Positions 22,346-33,441 of a stretch of DNA of 64,000 bases are shown in pieces. Under the pieces are notes generated by a model. That model was not told the origin of the DNA. It made no database searches and saw nothing but the letters and a program-made list of their open reading frames with translations. Source of the stretch: Cymodocea nodosa. Lineage: Eukaryota > Streptophyta > Magnoliopsida > Alismatales > Cymodoceaceae. The translations under genes and the position numbers were made by a program. The stretch is from positions 124,001-188,000 of the forward strand of contig JAZBRI010000011.1 of NCBI GenBank assembly GCA_036874045.1. Reading direction: 5' to 3'. How positions within the stretch are numbered: the first letter of the stretch is position 1; each line of letters opens with the position of its first letter.

Positions 22346-23482
22346 GACTAAAACTAAACAATGATAACACAAAGCCCATATGAAAATGCACCTATTAAAA
22401 ATAGAAAACGAAAACAACTAATAAACAAATAACAAAAATAAAACTAACCTAAGCCACTTTCGTAGGTATCACGACTACACTTTGCATGTGTAGCAAGCCT
22501 TTAAACCCCTAGGTCATCCTAGTGGTGGAGTTGTGTCTCCAAAGGGTTTCCAACGGATATACCCACAAAATCCAAAACAAAATATAAAACAACACAAATG
22601 AAAGACAAAACAAAAAAAAACAAAAAACAAAAATATGCTCTTGGTTTCCTAAACATGGATAAAGTTGCTTTTAAGTAATCTTGACCTATTAGCTTCACCT
22701 TTATTCAATCACCTCTCACCTTTTTAGTTTGGATACAAATAATCATTCAATTTCCATCCTAAGAAAGTAAAGTACTATATAAATAAGTGTATGTGAAAAT
22801 AGCCAGGACTAAGAAATAACCTACTCAACTCCTTCCAAGTTACCTAGGTAATCCCAAAGGTCTATCCTTGAGTCCATTGTCCTTTTATTTTGACTCTCTT
22901 TTTTTTTTCTTTTTTTCTCTCTTTTTTTAGATTATCTCCTACTCCAGCACCTTTTTACGCGACCATAATCCCTTACTTAGGGGAAAGTTGACTGGTTACT
23001 TAGTAGCCTTTGTAAGAACAAGTAATCAATCTCTCTTCTTCTTCTTTCTTTTCTCTTTTTTTTTTCTTTCTTTTAGTTTTTCTTTTTCTTTTCTTTTTCT
23101 CTCTAGCCCTATACCCTTAAGATTGCCTCCCACATCATTGTGTGGGAATGAGCAATTTTACCTTAGCCCTTTTATTCTACCCTTATCATAGGACAACCCT
23201 AAGGTATATTCCTAAGTTTTTACCTAAGTTTCCTTTCAAGAGGAGTGGTTCCTTCCTAGTCAAGGCCTCATGTAAGTGCAATACTACATATAAGCTCAAA
23301 AATATGAATGGTTTTGAATTTTATTCTTCTCCTCCCCTTAAGGTTTAAGGGTTTATTTCCTAAAGGATTCACTTTTAGGTCTCAATTATACTTAAGAGAC
23401 TCTATCCATTAGGGCCTAAGAACATATATAAAACAAAATAATCAAGAAAAAGCACAAAATCGAAAAAAACTGTCATCAAATG
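22346..23482 (-). other. Non-coding 3' module of element E
   Basis: No gene is seen. The module contains two long homopyrimidine runs (about 22895-22930 and 23030-23105), that is polypurine on the element strand, and stretches of AT-rich sequence. The same plan (hairpin, pyrimidine run, inner tract) is seen in A, C and D. Confidence 0.6.
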
Positions 23483-23520
23483 CCTCCCCCCCATACCTAA
23501 ATTTTGCATTGTCTCCAATG
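23483..23520 (-). promoter_or_regulatory. Inner polypurine tract with hairpin, element E
   Basis: CCTCCCCCCC (23483-23492) is followed by CATTG-TCTC-CAATG (23507-23520), the counterpart of 4860-4896 in A. A donor-like AAG/GTACGC (GT at 23765-23764, minus) lies about 270 bp upstream on the element strand. Confidence 0.6.
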
Positions 23521-24572
23521 TAAAAGAAAGTATTTAGGCAATAAGATAAAAAGCATGAAAATGACAAAAACAAAAGAAACAAACTATGACAAGCAAGGAA
23601 AGATTACACCCCCATACCTAGCATGTAATCCATATGCACTATATAAATGTAAATTGTATTATTTCTAAAATATACAATGGAGATTAAGTAGTATGCTAAA
23701 GAAATAATGTTCGATATATGTATCCTTTAAATGCATCATAAAGAAATAAGGTGAAGAGTGCGTACCTTGCTTGATGAAGAAAAGTAATAAACTACAAAAC
23801 TAATAAACATGTCAAAACATAAAAGAAAATATATATAAAGCACAAAAACAACAAAAATAAAATTTTTTTTATAAAAAAAAAAATATTTTTTATTATATTA
23901 TTATTATTATTACTAGTTATCGATAATGATAAGCACAATTGATTAAATGAGCAACCATAATTAATTCAAGCACTTAGGTCTTTGGTAATACTTGTAGTTT
24001 GCAATACAATAAAAGAATTGAAAACCAATCATTTTTAATTCCACTTAAGACCTCATTTTCCTTAACTCATTAAATTACAAGATCCTACATTCATGCCACT
24101 ATGATCAGCATAAAACACAATGTATTTTATCAACAAAAAATCAAATTCATCCAAAGTTTTAAATATAACAAGCACACACAAGATTTTAGAAATTAAACTG
24201 TGCTACTATAACTTCAAGATTTTCTACAGAAATTCATACGACTTAGAAATTCACAAAATATTCGTCTAAAAGGTAATTACTTCTGGTTTCTAAGAAAAAT
24301 CAGAGACAAAAATTGCCAAAACTGAAGTATTGTCAAAATCATGCGGAACTCAGATAACTCAGAATTCGTAATCTGCAGAACATGTTATTTTAGAAAAATT
24401 CTCCATAAATGTATACAAATCCAAATACAACGTATAATACCTTGTTTGAAAGATAAACTACTATAGTTTCAAGGAAAAATTACAAAAATAATTTTTAACT
24501 CAACATTTAATTGCAGTTTTGATTTTAAGTATGCAGATAAAGAGAAATACCAGAAAAACTGCATCCATAGGG

Positions 24573-24740
24573 AGTTCGGAAGGTTAGCCACCTAACCTTC
24601 CGGAAAGGAAAATTTTTTGGAAGGTTAACTGCTAACCTTCCGAAGAGCAATAAAACATGAAGATTTCGGAAGGTTAACTGCCTAATCTTCCAAAATGGCA
24701 AAAAAATTTCGGAAGGTTAGAGGGAAACCTTCCGATTTGG
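24573..24740. repeat. Class III palindrome array (GGAAGGTTA/TAACCTTCC)
   Basis: Four consecutive gapped palindromes of GGAAGGTTA...TAACCTTCC, most with a flanking CGG, lie within 170 bp. They occupy unit 1 of E's tandem duplication, at the place where unit 2 has class II stems. Confidence 0.8.
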
Positions 24741-25106
24741 CTGAAAGCTAAATATCTCAATTTGAAAAAATCACACAGAAATTTATACAGCTCCAAAATT
24801 TACAATTAAATACTTGTCTGAAAGTTAATTACTTCTAGTTTTTATAAAAAATTAGAGATAAAAATTTTCAAAACTAAAGTATTATCAAAATCATGTAAAA
24901 CCTTAGACAACTCAAATTCGTAATCTGCAGAATATGTCATTTTTAAAAAATTCCCCAGAAATGTATACAAATCCAAATATAATGTATAATACCTTGTTGG
25001 AAAGGTAAACTCGTGTAGTTTCATGAAAAAATTTCAAAAATAATTTTTATTCAAATATGTATCTGCAGTTTCAAATATAAGAGTTCAGATAAAACTATTC
25101 TACACC

Positions 25107-25250
25107 AGAAAATAACCATCCGAAAAATATCAGCGAAAATAACTATCCGATTTTACTGTTCAATCGGATAGTTATGGGTGTAACTATCCGATGGGTGTAA
25201 CTATCCGATTTGACTGTACAATCGGATAGTTATGCCCATAACTATTTGAT
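25107..25250. repeat. Class II palindrome array (TCGGATAGTTA/TAACTATCCGA)
   Basis: Alternating TCGGATAGTTA and TAACTATCCGA half-sites within 145 bp can fold into several hairpins. The same half-site is the core of the SIRE-like LTR repeats and also occurs in the A/B/C LTR at about 1690-1760. Confidence 0.8.
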
Positions 25251-25884
25251 TTTCATAATATTGGTTAAATCTGATATGCCAACTTTAAAAAATCACACAT
25301 AAATTTATATAAATCCAAATGAAACATATAAATACTCGTTGGAAATATAATTTCATCTACTTTCTAGAAAAAATCACTGAATTAAATTTTAAATACTTTC
25401 ATAATATCATATTTTCAAAATTCATTAGCAGAAACCTATCCAGAATTCTGTAAAACATCCCTGTTTTCTAAGATTTTTATCTTTTAACATACTAATCAGA
25501 ATTTTATGCATAAGTACTCAAAAGAAATCATAGAAACCGAGTATTTCAGGAAAAATATCATAAAAATGAGTTCTAATCTCGTGCACACCAAACAATTTAA
25601 ATTTCCAGACAGACAGATTCTATCTTAATAATTTGTACACAAAGATTATCATTACTCCATTAAACTACTTGTTACCACTTATATACTTTAATTAAACATG
25701 TAACAGCAATTCAGATAACAAAGAATTAAACACATAGAATGGCCAATCCATGTATCCATTTCCTTGCAAACAAACAAAGAAAAATAATAACTCAACTAAA
25801 ATAAGAAAACAAACAAAACTAAAACAATATAAAGGATATTAAATCTTGCAAATCATCTAATAAATCATTTTAAAGCACAAAAAC

Positions 25885-25967
25885 TCCCAGCAACGATGCC
25901 AAAAACTTGTGTTTATTCCTCGGCAATTGCGCCAAAAACTTGTATATATTCCCTAGCAACAGCGCTA
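25885..25967 (-). repeat. Three tandem primer-binding-site units of element E
   Basis: Three tRNA-Asp-type primer sites lie at 25885-25901, 25917-25934 and 25950-25967, each followed by AAAAACTTGT. The repeat period is exactly 33 bp. The one next to the LTR (third) matches the tRNA less well than the outer ones. A has one unit and B two. Confidence 0.8.
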
Positions 25968-25973
25968 AAAACT

Positions 25974-28155
25974 TGTAACGCTTTTATGTATTGTTAAATT
26001 AACAGCAAAAGTGCAAATTTTACATTTATAACCGCAAGCGCACGGTGCCCATTGTAATAAGCATGTGCAAGTACAGGTCGAATCCACAAGGAGTTTGTCT
26101 TAAATAATTTTATTAAAATGATTGTTTGATAAAACATCCATTCTATTAAATCTACAATTAAAACTCTAATTACATGCAATTAAGTTACAATTTACAAAAA
26201 TACAATAAAGATTTCAAAGGTAACATAAAACTTGTTAATTCCTAGAGCTAATAGCTAGAAAACTCAAGAAAATCTTAAGTTCACATTTCTGGAATCATAG
26301 AAATTAGTACGAATTCTAACTCTTCTTCCTTCAAACCTGGACATTGAAAAATCCACAGAAAATATTCGTTGGAAAGTTCATCAAGTTATCTTTAAAATGG
26401 CAGTGATTTCCAGGACTAATTCACTCTAGGTTGCTGCCAAAGTCGGATATAAAAATAGTGCGTAAAACGATTCTGAAAACTTTCCAAAAACGCGTCGTTG
26501 GTGTAAAAATCATAACTCAATCAAATCTTCATGAAATACCACGAAATCACCACGCCTTGAAAGCTAACTTGTTTCTCTAATCAGGAAAATTTACAGGGAA
26601 ATATTTCGGAACGCACAAAAGCAAGGAAACAAGAAGGCGTCGAGCACAATTTCTGTCGCTCGACCAGTAAAACAGAGCAGATGCTACCTTCGAAAGAAAA
26701 ATCGAAAAACCAAAGAAATGCATTCTAAAAAATTCCAACAACACTACATACGTATTGTACACTTATATTACTTACAAAAAAAACTATAACACGACATATA
26801 ACTCAGAGAAATCAAGTCGTACAACATATAACAAAACAGAACATGCATTGGAATTTACAGCAAATAGGATATACACGCATTCACAAGGGTTAAGAGTTAG
26901 TTTTATGCACAACATTCACATATTCACATGAAGCAACTATATTCCATGAGATCTAATCTAAAACAACTATTTAAATTAAATAAATAAAGATTTAACAAAG
27001 ATACTAAATGTGCATACATTTATAAATTAAAAATAACTAAATACTCATACACATTTGATAAGAAAATATGTTTACAAGTACAAGGATCTCTCCCTTCTCT
27101 TTTACCTTTAATTCATCCACTTTTTTTCAAGCATTTGATCCCTATTTGATGATGAACCACTTTGTCCACTCCTCTACAAGGCTGTCACCACTTGCAAATC
27201 ACGTCCAAAGGGGAACCGCCTATGTTTGCTTTGGAGAAAATGGGTTGCACGTCCTCAATCCACTTCCAAAATATACAGATTTGTTGGCTTTCCTCTCAAT
27301 TTTGATGCTTCCTATTACCTCATCTTGAAGATCACGTCCCAAGCTATTCCAATGCTGCACACGTGCCTCCAATACCACCGATTTCACCTGTGGAGGTCCT
27401 TCCATATGTCGACTTGGAGTGGAGAGAAGGAGGTCTTCTAGTATGAGGGGGAAGGCGCCTAAGCTCACCAATCTTGGAGGAAAACTCTTCCAAAATCTTG
27501 GGTGGAAGAGGATGGACGAAAATTGGAGTTGGAGTTCTTGCCCTTGCGTGGAGGAGAAAGAGGAGATGATCTTTTTTTTGGTCGGCCATACACTTTTCTC
27601 TTCCCTTGTCATTCATCTATGGAAAGAATTCAAACACCTTCCAATTTGTGGCCTCCTAAATTAAGCAAGTCTTGATGGTTGATTGATTGATATCTTCAAG
27701 AATTGGAAGTATGTGATGGACTACCGTGGGTTGTTGTTTTCCCATGATTTAATCCAAGGGTCCACTTCCTCACCTATTTTCAACAACTCAAACATAGCAT
27801 TAAATGCATATGCACATTACACAAATTGCTACTCAATTATAAAGCAAAAATGAAATGTGCATAATATTGCTTGCTCAATTGAGGATTATTTGATTTCATA
27901 TCTTAATGATAATTCTTTTAAGATATGCATGAAATCAATATATAAATTACTTATATCTACACATGGGCTAATTGACTAGGTGTAAATTTAATAAAGGATA
28001 AATTTGTGCATTATTAACTATTTAACCAATAAAACATGCATAGTTCTAAAATATGATTTTTATGTAATCTTTCATAAGAACATATATAATGATGACTTAT
28101 AATCCTTAATATGCATGAATTAACATATATAAAGTGCACAAATTGATACTTTACA
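25974..28155 (-). repeat. 5' LTR of element E
   Basis: TGTAACGC...TTTACA on the plus strand, 2182 bp, differing from the left LTR at scattered positions. The conserved block is at about 26033-26092. Confidence 0.9.
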
Positions 28156-31100
28156 AGACCCAAGAAGATTTAGGTACCAAAAGCTTTAATTTCAGTATGA
28201 TTTGTAGGGTGACAAAGAGTTTCAAGCATGGTCAACTAAATGGATTGTGGACAGTGGATGCTCAAAGCACATGACAGGTAAGAAAAACTTTCTTGACTTA
28301 GTTAAAAATTTAAGTTCAGGATCTGTTAAGTTTGGAAATAATGAAAAGTGTAAAATAACTGCAATAGGAAATATTATATCTGAAAATGGTATAATCGAGA
28401 ATGTCTTGCATGTAAATGGTTTAAAACAAAATTTGTTAAGTGTAGGACAATTATGTGTTAAAGGCTATACTGTTTCTTTTAATGCTAAAAACTGCTACAT
28501 TATTGATCCTGCCACAAATGAAACAAAATTTACTGGTATTAGAAATTGCTCAATATATACATTAAACTTTTCATATGAAAATTCTGCAAGCAATTCCTGT
28601 TTGGTAGCAACTAGTGAAGACGATTGGGTGTAGCATAGAAGACTTGGTCACATCAATATGAAGAATATCAGAAAGCTTTCCACGGGTGATCTTGTTAGGG
28701 GTCTGCCTAAACTCACTTTTAAGAATGATAGAGTGTGCAGTGAGTGTATGCTAAGGAAGCAGAAGAGAACTGCTCTTCACAGCAAAAATGTTGTGTCCAC
28801 CAAAAGGCCATTAGAACTACTACATCTAGATTTGTTTGGTCCTTCTCAAGTATCAAGTCTTGGGGGTCGAAAATATACCTTTGTTATTGTTGATGATTTC
28901 TCCAGATTAACTTGGGTGATATTTTTGACACATAAGAATGAAACTTGCAATGAGTTTAGGAATTTCTGCATAAGAGTTCAGAATCAGAAAGAACTAACAG
29001 TGAAGAAAATTAGAAGTGATCATGGAGGTGAATTTGAAAACTATGAATTTGAAAACCTCTGCAATTCATTTGAAATTTTGCAAGAATTCTCTTGTCCTAG
29101 AACACCTGCTCAAAATGGAGTTGTGAAAAGGAAAAATAGGACATTACAAGAAATGGCTAGAACTATGTTAAGTGCCACGGGCCTACCTAAATTTCTCTAG
29201 GCAGAAGCTGTAGGAATAGCTTGTCACATTTCCAACAGAACTCACATTAGATCCATATTGAATAAGACACCCTTTGAAATTTGGTTCGATAAAACTCCAA
29301 ATGTTGGCGATTTTAAGACATTTTGATGCAAATGTTTTGTCTTAAATACAAGAAATGCTAAAGACAAGTTTGATGCTAAGTCTGAACCTGCCATATTTGT
29401 TGGTTACTCCTCGAGAAGCAAAGCTTACAGAGTATATTTTGCTGAAGATAGAAGAGTGGAGGAAAGTATAAATGTTCAGTTTGATGAAGATCTATTTCAG
29501 AATTTCAAAAAGCTGAAGATTAATGATGATAGTGAAAATGAATACTTTAAAAATGATAAAAGCAAGCAGAATACCAATTCACAAGTGTTAGACCAAAATC
29601 TCAACCTTAGATATCAGAATCATAACAGTTGGAAGTTTAGATCTGATCATCCTAAGGAACAAATTATTGGAAATATATCTAAAGGGGTACAAGCCAGAAG
29701 CAAAGCACAAGATATCTGTAATTTTTGTGCATTTGTGTTAGAAATAGAGCCAAAATCAGTAGATGAAGCTTGTAAGGATACCTACTAGACAATGGCTATG
29801 CAGGAAGAATTAAATTAGTTCCAGAAAAATAATGTGTGGGAACTAATAGAAAAACTTGCAGGAAAATCCATCATTGGAACTAAATAGATTTTCAAAAACA
29901 AATTAGATGAAGATGGTAACATTCTCAGAAATAAAGCTCGATTAGTTGTACAAGGCTACAATCAGCAGGAAGGTATTGACTATGAAGAAACTTTTGCTCC
30001 TGTAGCTAGGATTGAAGCTATTAGAATGTTGCTTGCCTTTGCAAGTAGTATGAAGATAAGATTGTTTCAAATGGATGTGAAAAGTGTCTTCTTAAATGGA
30101 GAAATTCAAGAAGAAGTGTTTGTTAAATAACCTCCTGGATTTGAAGATGTACTCAAGCCGGATCATGTCTACAAACTGAGAAAGGCTCTATATGGTTTGA
30201 AACAGGCACCTAGAGCTTGGTATGAGAAATTGAAAAGATTTTTAATTGAAAACAATTTTTCTATAGGCAAAGTGGACAGCACTTTGTTTATCAAAACTTT
30301 TGATGTGCACAAGTTGATTGTATAGATATATGTTGATGATATAGTCTTTGGAGCTACTTCAGAAGATCTCTGTCATGAATTTCAGAATTTGATGAAAAAT
30401 AAATTCGAAATGAGCATGATGGGAGAATTGAAGTTTTTCTTAGGATTACAGATTCATTAAATGCATAATGGTATCTTTGTTAATCAAGAAAAATAATGCA
30501 AAGAGATGTTGAAGAAATTTGGCTATGAAAGCATCAAATCCGCAAATACTCCAATGAGTTCAAGCATTAAAATGGAAATGGATGATTCAAGTGTTGTAGT
30601 GGATCAAAGGCAATATAGAGGTATGATTGGATCCCTATTATACCTTTCAGCTAGTAGGCCAGATATTATGTTCAGTGTATGCTTGTGTGCTAGATTTCAA
30701 GCATCACCAAAGGAATCACATTTGAAATTTGTCAAAAGGATTTTCAGATATCTACAAGGAACAAAAGATTTTGGATTATTCTACTCAGCTGACAGTAGTT
30801 TGATTTTAACAGGCTATAGTGATGTAGATTTTGCAGGCAGCAGATCTGATAGAAAAAGCACTAGTGGTATTTGTCAATTACTTGGATGTTCTTTAATCTC
30901 ATGGTTCAGTAGGAACCAAAATTGTATAGCTTTATCTACTACTGAAGTCGAGTATATTACAGCTGGATTGTGTTGTGCACAAATCCTTTGGATGCAGCAA
31001 ACTCTAGCAGATTACAGACTGAAAATTCAGAATTCAATCATATTTTGTGATAACAATAGTGCAATCAGTCTATCTAAGAATATAGTACTTCATTCCAGAG

Positions 31101-31279
31101 CCAAGCATATCGAGATCAGACATCATTTTCTGAGAGATCATGTGGAGAAAGGGAACATTTCACTTAAGTTTGTGCCAACAGAAAATCAACTTGCAGATAT
31201 TTTCACCAAACCTTTAAATGAATCAACTTTTAATCATATTAGACGAAATCTAGGAATATGTTCTTTACAAGATCTTTAA
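28156..31279 (+). pseudogene. pol: Pol gene of SIRE-like element (protease, integrase, RT, RNase H)
   Basis: In order: protease with DSGCSKHMTG (28250-28280); the GAG-pre-integrase HRRLGH region (about 28635); integrase with LDLFGP, SDHGGEF and NGVVKRKNR; RT with [23 protein letters not shown] and YVDDI (30330); RNase H with SDVDFAG, STTEVEYI and ADIFTKPL, ending at 31279. This is the Ty1/copia order. The catalytic glutamate of integrase, normally in NGVVERKNR, is lysine here. About ten in-frame stops occur, nearly all TAG or TAA where Trp or Gln is expected (28632, 29198, 29817, 29886, 30128, 30323 and others). The first part (28156-28250) restores the reading interrupted by E. Confidence 0.9.
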
Positions 31280-31663
31280 ATATTTTTTCATCAAGCTCAC
31301 CATATGGGAGCTTGTTTTTTCTACTAACCTACTCGTGCAGGATATAGTCAATATCAGTTTTTACAGAAACTTAGTTTTACAGTCCTCACCTTTTTATATA
31401 ATGACAAAAATGGGGAGAAGAATTTGGAAATTTGGTCACTTACAGTATTTCCAGCAAGCACTGAAAGAGAATCATTAAAAAAGAAGAAAAACTCAACACA
31501 CAGATAGGGGGAGAAGTTTGCTCAAAGTCAGGGGGAGGAATCCCTTCTCGTCAGTATCGTTTTGATAAATTCCTATTTTATGTCTCTCTATGTGACTAAA
31601 TGTATAGAAATACACTAGGGAGTGAAATACATGTAAATAATTGTAAAGGTTTTTGTCATTATC
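31280..31663 (+). other. 3' untranslated region of SIRE-like element
   Basis: Between the RNase H stop and the purine tract I see no env-like frame. G-rich runs (GGGGGAGAAG, GGGGGAGG) at about 31505-31540 resemble the real tract at 31664 and may be older copies of it. Confidence 0.5.
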
Positions 31664-31676
31664 AAAAAGGGGGAGA
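31664..31676 (+). promoter_or_regulatory. Polypurine tract of SIRE-like element
   Basis: AAAAAGGGGGAGA stands one base before the 3' LTR start at 31678, the expected place for plus-strand priming. Confidence 0.85.
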
Positions 31677-31677
31677 T

Positions 31678-33436
31678 TGTTAGAACTTGAGTATTTTGAT
31701 AATGCAAAACCTATGTGAGGAAATATATTGTATTTCACAGTTAAGTCTATACTGCACTTGATCAAAAGGCTGTTAGAACAAATTCCAAGCAGATGAACAG
31801 ATCAAGAAGATTCCAAATGATAATACTTTCAAGATACAGCAAAATCGGACAGTTACAGGTTCAAGTATCCGAAGAGTAAAACAGCAATAAGACTATCGGA
31901 CAGTTAGATGGATAACTATCCGAATTTTACAAAGCCTTCAGAGAGTTATTTAATCAGGTAGTTAAGGGGATTGAATGATTGGATAGTTAAGGAGTTAACT
32001 ATCCGAAAGCTTAAAGGATTTTTCAGAGAGTTACAGGTATAACTATCCGAAAGTTAAGTCATTCAATAAACCACATGCAGAAATACAGAATGGAAACTAA
32101 AAGGACTTGTCGGAGAGTTAGATAACTATTCGAGTTTTTCGGGAAGTTACAGACATAACTTTCTGGAACTTAAGTCATTTTATTACGCACCTGCAAAATG
32201 GAGTAGCCGGTAGTTGAAAGCTTAAAAGGGAAAATCGGAGAGTTAGATAACTATCTGAAATTTCAAAGAGAGTTTCGGTAAGTTACAATTTAACCATCCA
32301 AAACTTAGGTTATTGAAATTGTCATGTGCAGAATTCCAAACAAATGCTCAAATGGGTTTTCGGAGAGTTAGAAAGATAACTATCTGAAATTTCAAAAGAG
32401 TTTCGGTGAGTTACAGTTTAACCATCCAAAACTTAAGTCATTGAATTTCCCACGTGTAGAATTCCAAAGAGTGACTCAAATAAGTTTTCGGAGAGTTAGA
32501 AAAATAACTATCCAAAATCCTGAAGCATTTCGGTGAGTTACAGGGATAACCTTTTGAAACTTAAGTCAGCCCTTTATACACGTGCTAAATTAAAGCAATC
32601 GGAAAGTTGACAGAGACAAATTATCTGACATAGTATATAACTATTTGGTGAGTTACAGTTATAAGTATCCGATTGGATGATAGGTCACATTTGAATATTC
32701 TGGAATCCTACCTAGCAGTAAAGGTTAAGTGATCTTTCAGTGAGTTATAGAAACTCTTTGGAGAGTTACATAGCTAACTATCCGAAAGAACAGGAAAATC
32801 GGTAAGATATCTTGAAACGATTTTTTGAACGGTCACTTGCCGTATTGGGACTTGAGGCTAATCAAGTACAGTAGAATACATCTGTTGGAGGATAATATGA
32901 TCGTTGTACATATCAGGTATATATACAAAATATAAACAACGGAAATTCAATGAGCCATACTCCAAATTCCATTTACACTCAAGTCTGCAAGTAGTGAAGT
33001 ATATTCCAAAGATTTACTGTAGAAAAAGCTTTGTGTGCAAAAACTCTGATTGAAGGATTAAAGTTGTTGGTTCGTAGTTTCAACCTTAAAGCTACATATA
33101 GTGTTGGTTTGAGTTTCGACCTGAAAACTCTAGAGGTTGGTTTTTTGAAGTTTTTACCTAAAAACTTTTGTGTAGTTGGTTCTTGCTTTGACCTGAAAGC
33201 AAGTGTGTAAGTGTTGAAACACTTAGTGAAGCCCAAGTGAATCTTGGGGGTGGACTAGCCAAATTGGTGAACCACCTAAAAAATTTGTTGTGTGTTTCTT
33301 ATCTTTGCTGATTTGCTTTCTCTTAGTTTCAGCTCATTACATTTCTGTTGAATCATTCGATTCAACATCAAAAGAATTTTAAAACAACACACTTTCACCA
33401 TTCACCCCCCCACTAGTGAGCCTATCGATCCTAACA
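31678..33436 (+). repeat. 3' LTR of SIRE-like element
   Basis: The LTR is 1759 bp, TGTTAG...CTAACA, followed by ATTAA. It is colinear with the 5' LTR except for one missing palindrome unit of 33 bp and scattered substitutions. Confidence 0.9.
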
Positions 33437-33441
33437 ATTAA

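Larger units (their letters stand above)
23521..25880 (-). other. Non-coding internal region of element E with tandem duplication
   Basis: A backbone of about 530 bp is repeated at roughly 24230-24770 and 24771-25285, with a partial third unit to about 25420. Each full unit carries a palindrome array, but the stems differ (24573-24740 versus 25107-25250). A (TTA)n-like microsatellite lies at 23890-23915. No protein-coding remnant is visible. Confidence 0.65.
20127..28155 (-). mobile_element. Element E: gene-less Ty3/gypsy-type LTR element nested in the SIRE-like element
   Basis: Two LTRs of 2.18 kb (20127-22307 and 25974-28155) flank 3.67 kb without any coding domain. Primer-site copies lie by the right LTR and a purine-rich tract by the left LTR, so it reads on the minus strand. 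Flanks GGACT (20122-20126) and AGACC (28156-28160) are a site duplication with two transitions. LTR wording and the 3' module resemble element D, so E is probably a large non-autonomous derivative (LARD-like) mobilised by a D-type element. That dependence is inference. Confidence 0.85.
16773..33436 (+). mobile_element. SIRE/Maximus-like Ty1/copia retrotransposon inside A's 5' LTR
   Basis: The element begins TGTTAG and ends CTAACA, flanked by ATTAA on both sides (16768-16772, 33437-33441). It has 1.76-1.79 kb LTRs, an initiator-Met-type primer site, gag, protease, integrase, RT, RNase H (copia order) and a purine tract before the 3' LTR. Long LTRs, a serine/aspartate-rich Gag C-terminus with coiled coil, and the AAAAAGGGGGAGA tract point to the SIRE/Maximus lineage. 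I see no env-like ORF. It is 8.6 kb without nested element E. Confidence 0.9.

Noticed and set aside
24573..25250. Regular palindrome arrays considered as CRISPR-like or satellite arrays
   Set aside because: Spacing and spacers are irregular, the context is a plant retrotransposon, and the unit is a short hairpin, not repeat plus spacer.
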